From the NCBI RefSeq assembly GCF_003054055.1, contig NZ_QBKI01000010.1:152954-216953 (forward strand): DNA of 64,000 nt, read 5' to 3'. Every line of letters begins with the position of its first letter. Within the stretch, counting starts at the first letter, position 1. The notes below the pieces were generated by a model that had not been told where the DNA came from, did not search any database, and saw only the letters and a list, made by a program, of their open reading frames with translations. A program made the translations under genes and the position numbers. This DNA comes from Pontibacter mucosus (GTDB taxonomy: Bacteria > Bacteroidota > Bacteroidia > Cytophagales > Hymenobacteraceae). This document shows, piece after piece, positions 9,143 to 19,900 of this stretch.

Positions 9143-9228
9143 TTCGAATCCCTGCATCTCCACTTAGTAACTTATCAAGTAGCATAAAAAGCCCTTAAAT
9201 CAGCGATTTAAGGGCTTTTTTGTTTTTA
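9143..9228 (+). repeat. Left att repeat: tmRNA 3' tail plus terminator
   Basis: The 86-bp sequence is identical to 48402-48487. It begins with a T-loop (TTCGAATC), continues through the 3' acceptor strand CATCTCC and the discriminator A, then carries a terminator hairpin. The acceptor strand would pair with a tmRNA 5' end of the GGGGATG type, with a G-U pair at the third position. No tmRNA body lies upstream, so this is a displaced 3' fragment left by integration. Confidence 0.85.
9186..9221 (+). terminator. Rho-independent terminator of the ssrA tail
   Basis: The stem GCCCTTAAATC/GATTTAAGGGC has a 3-base loop, a 5' A run and a 3' T run. It forms part of the att repeat and is duplicated at the right end. 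Confidence 0.85.
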
Positions 9229-9400
9229 GCCCCACCTGAATTTTTCATTTTTTCTCCTTTCTGAGGTGCCTGAATCGGGTACCCGAGGCTAATCCGATTT
9301 CGGGTATCCGAATTTGTTGTAACAAGTTGAATATCATTAAGATGTACGGGTGCTGTACATCTTGTGCGCCCTCTGATTGATTATTAAATTTAAGAGTAAA

Positions 9401-9406
9401 AGGAGG
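9401..9406 (+). promoter_or_regulatory. Strong Shine-Dalgarno site of the island 2 integrase
   Basis: AGGAGG lies 6 bases before the ATG at 9413 and decides the start. Most genes in this window lack such a site. Confidence 0.7.
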
Positions 9407-9412
9407 AGTAAA

Positions 9413-10636
9413 ATGGACACCAAAATCAGTATCCTGTTCTACGGCAGGAAAGCCAAGACCACCAGAGACAATCTCTTGCCGATCTACCTGCGCGTCACCA
9501 TCCAGGGCCGGCGGCTGGAGCTGAGCACCCACCGCTATGTCTCGCCCGAGCGGTGGTCCGTGGAGGCAGGCAAGGTGAAGGGCAGCTCAGCGGAGGCCAG
9601 AGGTATCAATGCTTACCTAGATACGCTCAGGACCAAAGCCTACGCCCACCACCGGGAGCTGCTGCAGGAAGGCAGGCCTGTAAACGTGGACACTTTTAAA
9701 GAAAAGTGGATGGGAGTGGAGGAGAAGCCGGTAATGTTGCTGGAGGTGTTCCAGATGCACAATGACCAGGTGAGCGAGCTGGTAGGGAAAGATTACGCCC
9801 CCGGCACGCTGACCCGTTACAAGACTTCCCTGCAGCACACCCGGGACTTTATCCGGTGGAAGTACAGCGCCGAGGACATCGATGTGAAGAGGCTATCCTA
9901 CAGGTTCATCACCGATTATGAGTTCTGGTTCAAGAGCGTTCGGAACTGCAATCACAACACCGCGATGAAGTACCTGGCCAACTTCAAGAAGGTCATCCAC
10001 CTCTGCCTCAGAAACGGCTGGCTGGAGCGCGACCCTTTCCTGGGCTTTAAAATGAATAAGAAGGAAGTGGTGCGGGAGTATCTCTCAGAGGCTGAGCTTC
10101 AGCGGATGGCAGCCAAGGAGTTCGCCACCGACAGGTTGGGCCAGGTGCGCGACGTTTTTCTGTTCAGCTGCTACACTGGCCTTGCCTACGTGGACGTGCA
10201 GAAGCTCAAGCGCTCTGAAATCCGCGAGGGCATGGACGGGGAAAGATGGATCTTTACCAGAAGGCAGAAGACGGAGACACCCTCGCGGATCCCGCTCCTG
10301 CCGGTGGCCCTAGACATCCTGGACCGTTACCAGGAGCACCCGCAGTGCCTCTACCAGGATAGGGTGCTGCCGGTGCTGAGCAACCAGAAGATGAACGCCT
10401 ACCTCAAGGAGATCGCCGATCTGTGCGAAATCCAAAAGACGCTTACCTTCCACATTGCCCGCCACACCTTTGCCACCACCGTCACCCTCTCTAACGGAGT
10501 GCCGATTGAGACGGTGAGCCGCATGCTGGGGCACCGCAACCTAAGAACTACCCAGCACTACGCTAAGATCCTGGACCAAAAGGTGAGTGATGACATGCAG
10601 CAGCTGCGGGATAGGCTCACTAGAAGAGAGTCATGA
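9413..10636 (+). CDS. Tyrosine recombinase, integrase of island 2
   Basis: The product has 407 residues. The start is the ATG at 9413, preceded by a strong ribosome-binding site AGGAGG at 9401-9406; an in-frame TTG further upstream is unlikely. It has an arm-type binding N-terminus (about 1-90), a core-binding domain (about 100-200) and a catalytic domain with HIARH, GHRNL and the nucleophile HYAKI. The first catalytic Arg box reads CYTGLAYVDV, with Ala where Arg is usual; substitution at this position is known in IntDOT-like recombinases of this phylum. The gene is GC-rich and lies 185 bases inside the left att repeat. A scrap of a close homologue lies just outside the right att repeat. Confidence 0.92.
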   Translation: MDTKISILFYGRKAKTTRDNLLPIYLRVTIQGRRLELSTHRYVSPERWSVEAGKVKGSSAEARGINAYLDTLRTKAYAHHRELLQEGRPVNVDTFKEKWMGVEEKPVMLLEVFQMHNDQVSELVGKDYAPGTLTRYKTSLQHTRDFIRWKYSAEDIDVKRLSYRFITDYEFWFKSVRNCNHNTAMKYLANFKKVIHLCLRNGWLERDPFLGFKMNKKEVVREYLSEAELQRMAAKEFATDRLGQVRDVFLFSCYTGLAYVDVQKLKRSEIREGMDGERWIFTRRQKTETPSRIPLLPVALDILDRYQEHPQCLYQDRVLPVLSNQKMNAYLKEIADLCEIQKTLTFHIARHTFATTVTLSNGVPIETVSRMLGHRNLRTTQHYAKILDQKVSDDMQQLRDRLTRRES

Positions 10637-10782
10637 ACAACCGCTCATTTATATTATCTGAGTTGCCACCGACTTATCCTCCTATGGCAGATATAGAGCT
10701 GAGCAAGAAGCTATTTGTGAGAAATAGTGATGAACAAGCGCACACCTTGCAGATTTTAGGAAATTGTCCCGTCCTCAAATAG
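10633..10782 (+). CDS. Possible 49-residue ORF coupled to the integrase
   Basis: An ATG overlaps the integrase stop codon (ATGA), followed by 49 codons to a TAG. The peptide has a balanced composition (for example MADIELSKKLFVRNSDEQ) and no signal peptide. The overlap suggests translational coupling, but the ORF could equally be a remnant. The function is unknown. The rest of the gap up to 11021 is very AT-rich and shows nothing recognisable. Confidence 0.3.
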   Translation: MNNRSFILSELPPTYPPMADIELSKKLFVRNSDEQAHTLQILGNCPVLK

Positions 10783-11021
10783 GTTGGCAGGAAGTTTAAT
10801 CTTATTCGGCATAATTCATATTCTTAAAGCAACTAGTAAGATGTAATTAATATTTCATTTTTGATGAAATGTTTTAATGATAATAAATAATGTTTATTTG
10901 TAATTAAACAAATATGTTTTTATATTTAATAAAATTTATTATATAAAACATGATAAATTTTATTAAACGTTTGTGCGTTCACTATGTCTATTATCCAATA
11001 TAAATTCAAAAAGATTCTATA

Positions 11022-11573
11022 ATGTATAAAATTAAGAGACTACTGAGCTATCTACTGTTATTATTTATAGCAGCCTGCAGCAAAGGCAAAGAGGAAAAGA
11101 GCACATCTTATAATGTGACCGCGAATAATGATGCTGTTTTTCGAATTAATATCGATAGGAAAGTTTCAGGCAATGGTTGTACTCAAGGATATATTTTAGT
11201 TAATGATGAAGTAATTAGCTATTCCTTAGAGTTGCCTGATTTAGACAATATCAATTATATATCATCAATTCCTAAGGGTACATATAGCGCTAAAATCAGA
11301 ACAGATGGTTCGAAGGGTTGGCGGATTGAATTAGAAAATGTGCCAAACAGAAAAAATATTCAGATCCACGTGGGAAATTATACTCGTCAAATATTGGGGT
11401 GCATTTTGATTGGAACCAAAGTGAGTCTGGAAAATTGTACTGTAACCAATAACTATAAGCATGAAGCTATGAAAAACCTGCAAAATAAATTTAACCAATT
11501 TACTGAAAATTTAAAGCTTGGCGAAAGCCCGGCTTCTCCTGTCATGATTGAAGTTAAGATAAGTGGCATATAA
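11022..11573 (+). CDS. Lipoprotein of unknown function
   Basis: This encodes 183 residues. A short positive N-terminus, a hydrophobic stretch and a lipobox ending at Cys19 (LFIAAC) mark a lipoprotein. The mature part is small, Cys-containing and beta-rich, without a family I recognise. It lies about 200 bases before the 1729-residue Tat protein on the same strand and may belong to the same system. It could be a periplasmic or surface partner or inhibitor of that system; this is inference from position only. Confidence 0.65.
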   Translation: MYKIKRLLSYLLLLFIAACSKGKEEKSTSYNVTANNDAVFRINIDRKVSGNGCTQGYILVNDEVISYSLELPDLDNINYISSIPKGTYSAKIRTDGSKGWRIELENVPNRKNIQIHVGNYTRQILGCILIGTKVSLENCTVTNNYKHEAMKNLQNKFNQFTENLKLGESPASPVMIEVKISGI

Positions 11574-11776
11574 AATTAGGGCTCTTTGTATAAAAATCAC
11601 ATCTGTAATGTAGTAAAGCTTTACTATTGAATCTGAAACCCAAGGGCTTATTCCTGACTATAGTATCTGCACAGATATTTTTAACTTATAATATGTCTAA
11701 TGAATATTATGTCTAAGCAGTATTAAGAATATTGAGTTGTAACTAATATTAATATTATATAAGCGCGGATTTGTAT

Positions 11777-14700
11777 ATGAACAGTAAAGATAGGGCAACT
11801 TCGCGGAGAACCTTCCTCAAGAATGTTTCGATTATTGGCGCGGGCTCCCTTTATTTACCTGAACAATTTATAAAGGTATTTAGCCAAACTAGCGCTCTTA
11901 CTGTGAAGGATCTACAGCAGCCAGATCTAACTTGCGAACTTGTACGACCCGAGGACTTGCTTTATTTAAAGTTTTCCTTCTATAATGCTAGACTGACTGC
12001 TGGAGGTTTTCTAGTTCCTCAAAAAAAAGCAGAGCCTCTTTTCCTCTACGTTCAAGTACCAGCTCAGCATGTGGCAGAGGAGTTATCAGGAAAAAAAGTC
12101 CTACAACGACGCGATTTTACTAGGCTTCATTCTTTTCTCGGGACCAACACCCTTATAGCCTTTAGATTAATAAACCCATCACAAAGAATCAGATTAACAC
12201 CCACGGATTTGTTGGATTGGGGGAACAACTTTCAAATGGTGACGATTGATGATTATGCTGTTCGTCAAAATAATACAGTCATCAGCTACGCAGGACCTGT
12301 ATCACGGCTTAAAAATGAATTTGGAGAGTTGGGTGACCAGGCAGATATGCGTACTCTTCATTTGAATTTTGATAATGACCGGGATTCATTATGGCCGCTT
12401 ACTAAATTTGAAGTACCGTACAAAATGCTTCTAGCTCCAATTGCCGAACCGGTTTACGAGGAGGCGACACAGGAATTTAGTAGAAAGTATGGTGCCCATG
12501 AATTCCTGAAAAAGGATAATAATATCATTATTGAACACATTAGCAATTACGGCAGAACTTCTATTGTGAGGCCATGGCAAAACCAGCTCGTTTTTCGCAG
12601 CTTTGACAATGAGGTAATGGATCCGAGATTCAAAGTAGTTCATTGGTTTTGCCAGCGCTCCATAGATAACGACACGGTAGCAGAACTTATTCCTGCACCT
12701 ATTCACCGGGAAGAGCTGCATGACCTGACAATGCGCCCTGAATGGGATCGGGATGTATTCTCAAAACTGTTCAAAATATCTGCACTTGGGAGCACTGCCA
12801 TTCTGAAGTATAAAAATGATAATCCCTTAGAGTATGCCACTGTCGCGTGGGAGCAGGAAATAAAATACGCCCGTGATAATTATGTATCAATCACCTTTCG
12901 GGCTGTTGATGTTTTTACGGGCATCAAACTGCTAATCTCTATCGTGGCAGAGCGTGAATATGAGTTTGGAATTTCCTTTCTTCCCAAACTCTATTATGTT
13001 ACCTATGCTGAAAAGGAAAAAAACTACACAGATTCGGTGACCATTAGTAAAGTCCCCTTTGTAAAAATCATTCCTCAGTCGACAGGAGCATTCTTTGAGC
13101 CCCATGGCGTTAATGAAACCTTCAACAAAGCATACCATGTTGCTAAGGCCAATCCCTACACCGCCCCGGCTGGCAACCTAATTTTTGATAATCTTCTCAC
13201 TTTTGACTATATCGGAATCGATAAGGATGGTAAGGAACATCCGTTTCAGGCAAAAATTATATTCATACCTGCTGAATCATACCAAATTACTGGTGGTACT
13301 TACTCATATAGTCCTCGGAGCGGCCAATCCAAAGATTACCCTGCAAATGCAATAGTAGATATTAATCACATTGGCTTACTGAACCCATCGCGTCAGGAAA
13401 AGTACCAAGGTGCCCCACGAACTATACCTTGCCAAGGCAGTACTTCAGATACCTATTGGTATAGACTAATAAAGACTTTTGACAAACCCCAGGAAGCTGC
13501 TCTTACACAAACGCTTAACGCAGTACGACAGCATGTTATGCATGCGGCTCACAAACCCTGCTATACCCTGTCTATTAATGCAGAATTGACTTACGCCCGT
13601 CTTAACGGTCTGAAACAGGACCGTAAAACAGTTACTGCCAGTGGTGGAACTGAAAACATAAGCCCTTTGCGTAAGGATGCTGCCAACGCTACCTTTAACA
13701 CAAAGGACCTGATAATTCTTTGTGATATTAACCGAAAGCTTTATGTTGATGGCAGAGATGCTGCAGACAACTTTCTGGAGTATCACCCATTGATGGCTTA
13801 CCTAGAGGAGTCGAACGTGATTATATCACAACTGGACCAAATCGAAGGAAGTCAGCATTACCGACCAGTAAAATATGCTACCTCCTATTTTGTAGCAGAG
13901 CTGGATATTGACCAGGATGATCCTGGGAACCGGGCCAAATTGCTTTTCCAATTAGTGAATCCTATCAGCGATTTCTTTTCCAAAAATTTCCGTAGTGCCG
14001 GTGCTATGGTCAACCCAGGGATTGTAATCAGCCATATATCTGTCCTTGAGCAAAGTATTGCCTATAACGAAACACACAACGCACCAGCTGTAGGAGCAGT
14101 AGCTTCCATGGGTAGCGCGGACTTGCCCAGCATGGTGAGTAGTGCTTCTATTTTCCGCAACTTGAATGCAGAGATTCTGGGCATCCCCCTTAAAGCTATT
14201 GTGGAAGAGTTTATTCCGGTAGAGGATTTGCCTGTTTTTAACTATCTGAAGCAGGCAGAGGAATCCATTCAAAAGATCAAGAATCTTGCGGTACAGTACC
14301 AGACTACGATTGGTCAATGGATAGATGAATACCAAAAAATCAAAGAAGAACTTGCAAGATACTTGAATGAATTCAACTCTTTAGGACTAAAAATTAACTC
14401 AATAGCAAACAACCCTGTCCGTGCTTGGTTTGAAAGCATGATTCGGCAATCGTCGACTTTAAACTATTACCGCTCGCAAGTTGCTTCGTTAAGACAGCTC
14501 ACTCCAAAATATAACGATTACAAAAACCAAGTTTTAAAATCTATTGACGATTATGCCTCTACTAAGTATGGTCTCAAAGCAGCCGATGTGACGGCGTTAT
14601 TACAGAGTCCTAATCTCACTCTCCTAGAATCCCTGCTGAAGAAAGCCAAAGAAATTGAGGAAAAAACTAAGAATCAAGAAAGTTACTCCCCGCGACTTTT

Positions 14701-16966
14701 CAAAGAGGCCGTTAAGTATAGTGGTATTATTGAGCTTGTCCGTATGCCCAAGCTTAATAATGCGTTTCTTGATCTTCTGGAAATGAAGCCAGCTATCGCT
14801 AATCAATACCAAGATTACTTTAAGGCTTTTGCAGAAGGATACCAAGAAGCAATTGTATTTGCCGATGCTATTCTAGAACAGGAAGCCAACCGAGTAAGCC
14901 AACAGATTAAGGATGCCCGAAACCATTTAGCCATAGAACTGAAGGACGCACTAGATCAGAGTTATCATAAGTTTTTCGGGGAGCACCTTACTTGGGTTCT
15001 TAAAGCCTATGAGATTGCGGAAACTTACAAATATTATTATGACCAGTATCATAATTTACACAGGGAAGATTATAGGACATTGGCGCAAGAGCGGCGGATT
15101 GCTATTGCTGAAACTTCCATCAACGAGCTGGAAGGAATGTTGGTTAATGTCTTAAAGATCAAACTTCAAGGTATTTATATTCCTTCGTTTTCAAATGCCA
15201 ATGCTGCTCTTCAACGCAATTTAACAGATTTGAAAAGAGATGTTATCGCCACGCTTGAGACTCAGGATAACAATCTATTTAGAAACTACGAAGAACATTA
15301 CAATAAACTTCTTCGCGACCGTGTACAAAAGTCCCTAAAAGAGTACACAGATCTGCTAGCAATTATTGATAGAAACTATGAGGAAGTCCTTAAAGAGTAT
15401 CAGCGTTTACGTGAATTAATTGATAAGCGTGAAAATCTGATCCGTAGTTTTGTGCAAAACAAGATTGAAGAAGCTAAAAAAGACCTAGAGCGGCTGAAAT
15501 CCGAATTAATAACAAAAGATAAAGGTTCGGCAGAGTACCAGGTAGTTATGGAAAAAGTAGGGGCTATACAAAGTGTTATTCAGAAAGTTCAGGATCTCTC
15601 GTACCAAAAATTGGAATACCAGTACAATACCCGGCGTTTCCGGCAAGTTGCCATAGGCAATGTGGTTGAGTTTATTCCCCGTAATGCTGAACTAAAGGTG
15701 AATGTAGTCTATTCCATGGAACTGAACGTTCATGATCTGGACCGCCCTCCTTCCATTGCCCGTCAGTCATTTTTGACAGAAAGCACACTGACCAATTTTA
15801 AGCTAGGTGTACTTCAACTCTTGTACATCGATTTCCTGGAAGTGCGGTTTATTACCGGCTCTGATACCAAAGATGATTTCAAGGTGCGTATTCGGGATGT
15901 ACAATTTGCAGGCTGCCTTAGTTTTGTGGAAGCTTTCCAAGATTATCTTCGTTCACTTGATAATAATCTTGTTTTTGACATAAATGCTTCTGGCGCACAG
16001 ATTGGGTATGGGTTGTCAATACCGGATTTTACTGCGGGTTACTTTAATTTTTTCAATTTTAACCTTAGTGCCCTTATTACCCTTCCTTTTGATCCAAAAC
16101 AGAGTTTACAACTACAATTTGGATTTGGATCGCCACTGAACAAGTTTGGTTTGACCATAAGCGGCATTTTCGGGGGGCAGGGGTACTTCAATTTAATTGC
16201 TGAAACCCGTCGTGGGATTGTGGGAATAGAAATTGTGCTAGAGTTTGGTGCTATTTTCCAGCTTAACTTGGTAGTAGCCAGTGGTACTGCCTATCTGGTT
16301 GGAGGAATTTATATCCGGCGGTATGAAAGTCGATACCTAATTAAGGCCTATATACTGGCAGTAGGGCGGTTTAATGTACTCGGGCTATTCTCTGCTTCTA
16401 TGTCCTTTTACCTGGGTATGGAAGGTGATGGCAATGTGCTAGAGGGCGAATGTACTATAAGGGTGTCCAAACGGTTCACCAGGTTTTTCGAGATATCAGT
16501 GAATTGCACGATGCGCAAAACCATCAAGGGAACACGGAGGGAAAGTCGAAATGAACCTGTTCTTGTTGCAGCATCGGAGCAGGCGCAGCTGGCCGCAGCC
16601 GGGCTGACGGTATTAGACACTAACCTGACACATAAACAGTTCTACAGCGATGAATATCTGTATGTGGTTCTGACTGGTCCTGCGCCCTCCAGCCTGAAAC
16701 AAACCATCACTGGGCCGGGCATCAGTAGTCAGCAAGTCTTGTCAACAAATTCGTTTAAAAAGGTAGGCAATGAGCTCATTATGCCTATCCGGAAAACACT
16801 TAATGAACTAAAGCAGGAAGGGCAATACGAATTCTCAATTTCCTATAATGACACTATGGTACTTTCCCGAAGCTTTTTCCTGATGAGCAATATAGGCACA
16901 TACTGCGGTGGAAAAGAACCGTCTACGGTGAACGACTACGAATATTATGCTTCTTATTACCAATAA
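11777..16966 (+). CDS. Giant Tat-exported protein with a long coiled-coil domain
   Basis: This encodes 1729 residues from the ATG at 11777; a TTG two codons earlier is less likely. The N-terminus holds a clear twin-arginine signal, SRRTFLK followed by a short hydrophobic stretch ending near residue 35, so it should be exported folded. Residues about 40-820 are beta-rich and unrecognised. Residues about 820-1300 are long charged helices with heptad character (repeated E/K-rich segments), probably a coiled-coil stalk. Residues about 1310-1590 alternate Gly and aromatic/aliphatic residues in short strands, like a beta-solenoid or membrane-associated beta sheet. A small globular end follows. The next gene starts 8 bases later, so the two are co-transcribed. 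I know no characterised homologue. A structural or antagonism role is possible but unproven. Confidence 0.75.
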   Translation: MNSKDRATSRRTFLKNVSIIGAGSLYLPEQFIKVFSQTSALTVKDLQQPDLTCELVRPEDLLYLKFSFYNARLTAGGFLVPQKKAEPLFLYVQVPAQHVAEELSGKKVLQRRDFTRLHSFLGTNTLIAFRLINPSQRIRLTPTDLLDWGNNFQMVTIDDYAVRQNNTVISYAGPVSRLKNEFGELGDQADMRTLHLNFDNDRDSLWPLTKFEVPYKMLLAPIAEPVYEEATQEFSRKYGAHEFLKKDNNIIIEHISNYGRTSIVRPWQNQLVFRSFDNEVMDPRFKVVHWFCQRSIDNDTVAELIPAPIHREELHDLTMRPEWDRDVFSKLFKISALGSTAILKYKNDNPLEYATVAWEQEIKYARDNYVSITFRAVDVFTGIKLLISIVAEREYEFGISFLPKLYYVTYAEKEKNYTDSVTISKVPFVKIIPQSTGAFFEPHGVNETFNKAYHVAKANPYTAPAGNLIFDNLLTFDYIGIDKDGKEHPFQAKIIFIPAESYQITGGTYSYSPRSGQSKDYPANAIVDINHIGLLNPSRQEKYQGAPRTIPCQGSTSDTYWYRLIKTFDKPQEAALTQTLNAVRQHVMHAAHKPCYTLSINAELTYARLNGLKQDRKTVTASGGTENISPLRKDAANATFNTKDLIILCDINRKLYVDGRDAADNFLEYHPLMAYLEESNVIISQLDQIEGSQHYRPVKYATSYFVAELDIDQDDPGNRAKLLFQLVNPISDFFSKNFRSAGAMVNPGIVISHISVLEQSIAYNETHNAPAVGAVASMGSADLPSMVSSASIFRNLNAEILGIPLKAIVEEFIPVEDLPVFNYLKQAEESIQKIKNLAVQYQTTIGQWIDEYQKIKEELARYLNEFNSLGLKINSIANNPVRAWFESMIRQSSTLNYYRSQVASLRQLTPKYNDYKNQVLKSIDDYASTKYGLKAADVTALLQSPNLTLLESLLKKAKEIEEKTKNQESYSPRLFKEAVKYSGIIELVRMPKLNNAFLDLLEMKPAIANQYQDYFKAFAEGYQEAIVFADAILEQEANRVSQQIKDARNHLAIELKDALDQSYHKFFGEHLTWVLKAYEIAETYKYYYDQYHNLHREDYRTLAQERRIAIAETSINELEGMLVNVLKIKLQGIYIPSFSNANAALQRNLTDLKRDVIATLETQDNNLFRNYEEHYNKLLRDRVQKSLKEYTDLLAIIDRNYEEVLKEYQRLRELIDKRENLIRSFVQNKIEEAKKDLERLKSELITKDKGSAEYQVVMEKVGAIQSVIQKVQDLSYQKLEYQYNTRRFRQVAIGNVVEFIPRNAELKVNVVYSMELNVHDLDRPPSIARQSFLTESTLTNFKLGVLQLLYIDFLEVRFITGSDTKDDFKVRIRDVQFAGCLSFVEAFQDYLRSLDNNLVFDINASGAQIGYGLSIPDFTAGYFNFFNFNLSALITLPFDPKQSLQLQFGFGSPLNKFGLTISGIFGGQGYFNLIAETRRGIVGIEIVLEFGAIFQLNLVVASGTAYLVGGIYIRRYESRYLIKAYILAVGRFNVLGLFSASMSFYLGMEGDGNVLEGECTIRVSKRFTRFFEISVNCTMRKTIKGTRRESRNEPVLVAASEQAQLAAAGLTVLDTNLTHKQFYSDEYLYVVLTGPAPSSLKQTITGPGISSQQVLSTNSFKKVGNELIMPIRKTLNELKQEGQYEFSISYNDTMVLSRSFFLMSNIGTYCGGKEPSTVNDYEYYASYYQ

Positions 16967-16973
16967 AAATTAA

Positions 16974-19900
16974 ATGGCTGATCAACTCACTCCTCAGTTT
17001 GATGTGCTTCCCCACGGAATAGTGGTGAAAGGCAATAAGGTGTTTGCCGCTTTTAAAATGGTAGTTTCCTTTTTGGAATTGAGTGGTGGTATAGCTGACC
17101 TTACAGATGCTGTTTGGTCGAAAGCGGTCAAGCTGGTTAATGAACAAAAGTGGCAATACCAAGTGGCCCCCCAAGGTATCGATTTTCGACTCTTTATCCG
17201 TCCGATCCAAAGCAATACATTAGATAGCGATTATCAACGATTACTTTTTTTGATAAAGCAAAATGGAGGTGAACCTAAGGAAAGCGAATCTTTTCACCTT
17301 GGTTATCGGCTTACGCAAAACAGGATGAAAAACTCTTTCGATTTCTTTAAAGGAGCATCGTTTTTCATCCCCAACCCGCCTGCAACTGCTGCAACTAAGC
17401 CCATCATTCAGTTTGAATACCCAACTGGTTCAGCAGCAGCCGGGCGTCCTGTTGATTACGGACGTTTTTTTAGTGAAGCTCGGACATTTTCTAACAGTCT
17501 AAATGTACAGGGCGCCACCAGCAACGCATATAACAAGCTAAATTTTAGTGCAGTATACGCCAGTTTACTGGATGAACCCTTAGCGGCTGAAGTTCAGTAT
17601 GGCCTTATCCGCGAGTTTCTTATTGAGATGGGACAATTCCCCGACAAAGAGGGCGATACGCTTTATGATATTTACTGTAATGGTATTCAGACCAATAAAT
17701 CTTTTGTTCTTCAAAAAAAGATTATAGGTGGCAAGGCCAAATATTACCATGGTTTATCGAAGCGCTTTTTTACTGCTTTAGACTTTGATTCGGTGCGGTA
17801 TGAAACTGAAGATCCTTATAAAAAACAACTGGAACAAAAGCACCTGCATCCTGATGGCATTTATATTATTGCCGTCTATAAGGAAGATAGCAATGGCATC
17901 AAAGACCCATTCAACGCCCCAGAAACCCCAGAAATAAAAGGGTTCAATACATTAGTCCGCTATCGATACAATAAAAAAGATCTTATTTATTCACTGAGCC
18001 TCCATGATAAATTGCTGACCTTTCCCAACGCAGGCAGCCTTACTAAAAAAAGTCAGTCGGGTTATCTTGCTGCCCGCAGCGAAATGCACATTAAAAATGC
18101 GGCCGTACGCAACAATGTTCTTCTGTCTTGGAGGGGGGATCACCTTATTGTAAACAGGGTAGCAGGTACTCAACAGCAGGATATTGATAAGGAGACGGAA
18201 CAAAAAGGAGGAGATATGAAGACTGAGGTGGACTATTGCGCAGAGGACCAGTTTGTGCAGAAGAACCTAATGAAAGGAAAGGAAACCTTGGCAGTGGGAT
18301 CACAAGCCCAATTACTGAGCGGCATTTCTTACGAATTTCTGTTTCGTTCAGTAAGCTCTACCCACCACTACTTTCCATACAAAGCAGAAGTAGCACCGCC
18401 CGACGCAGAGTCCACGCTTACAGTAGAAGATATAGTTGTTGAGGCAACGCCGCTGTTGTCGCCAATAGACTTTTCGGTACACCAAGTAGAGAAAATTCCA
18501 ATAGCTTCACCCTCTATTATTGGAAGACGAAATTACACAGGCAATACAGAAACAGTGGATCAGCATAACCATTTAGTATTATTGAAAACTGCCTCCAATA
18601 CTACTGAGTGGCGCTACATCTATCCCCCACAGATTAAGCGTGAAAATTTCCGGATAATGGGTGGACAGACTGTTGAAGCACTAACCCAAACTCACCTAAG
18701 AGAAGAAAAGGTCACGCTGCCAAACTTTGTTACACGGTGCCAAAGATTGGACCACAGGATGCAACAAAAAATTTATAGATTACATATACCCGGCGTACCG
18801 ATTCCCTACCTAGCTGATTTGAGAGGGAAAGACTTGTATATTATGCCTTCGGATTTTTTTACATCAATGTACATAAAACCCGGAAAAGTGCCTGCCTATA
18901 TTTACCGAAACAACTACCCTTTTTATGATCAGACAGAACCTGTAACGTTGCAGGCTAAGGCAATAGGCAGTGTGAACCAGATAGTGTTTACAGGTCATTC
19001 AGGAAATAAACTTGTTTTTGATAAGTTATATGATGGCATTTATAACTTTGATGTATATGTAGTGGACGATTCCTTTAGTGCTTCGGCTCCCAACTTAATG
19101 AAATACAATGCTGCGCCAGTTAGAGTATCGATTGTAAATAAGCCAGTCCCACCTAACTTGAAAGGCAATCCAACAACTGATATTATTCGATCAGATAATA
19201 GTTCTATACGCAATTTTTGGTATTTCCCCATAGCTGCAGCCAAAGAAACCCATTCTTGGAAATCTATAAAATATTTGGAAGAAAACATGGTCCTTCAGCT
19301 AAGGCATGAAAACGTGGACGAGCTTCTAAATCAGCAATATGAAAGTAGTTTCCGATCCACTTTACTACGTAAAGAATATCCTTACGAATTGTTTCTTACA
19401 CAGCAAAGTTCCATTGATGTACGAAAGAGATCCGGCTTATTTCCATACATTTATCCTGAGCAGCTGATGCTTAAATACTCTATTCCCACCAAGCTTTCAG
19501 GATCAGGCATATTTTTCCAGCTAAAACTAAATGAGCAGAGCACCCTTGAAGCCTTTTATGATCAAACGGCCGGTGGGAGTCTTCGGTTGGGTGATGAGGA
19601 GGTTAAAGGCAATGAATTTACTCTTCAAATTATTTTTGAGCCTTCAGAACACTGTTATTATGTTGTTAAGGATGGGACCAGATGGCAGAAACTATCACAG
19701 CTCATACATCCAGAACTCTCTGTTGTCGATCTGCAACTACCCCCAGAGGTGCTTCCCTTTGTGGTGCTAGATGGGACTGGAAACATTAGTTTAGAAAGGT
19801 CAGGGCGATATATTTTTATTGCCAACTTGGGACACCCCTATGCCTGTATTAAAAGAGTAAAATTATTTGGATCATCCATTTTTCAAGCATATTTCCCTGG

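Larger units (their letters stand above)
1..9228. mobile_element. Right part of a genomic island (island 1), left end outside the window
   Basis: This AT-rich stretch carries a polymerase-like gene, a serine recombinase, a STAND NTPase and a tyrosine integrase. It ends at the tmRNA-tail repeat at 9143-9228. Its integrase lies about 140 bases from that repeat, as expected for an element integrated at the 3' end of ssrA. The left boundary, and presumably the intact ssrA gene, lie outside the window. The extent is inferred from the repeat, the integrase and the base composition. Confidence 0.6.
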
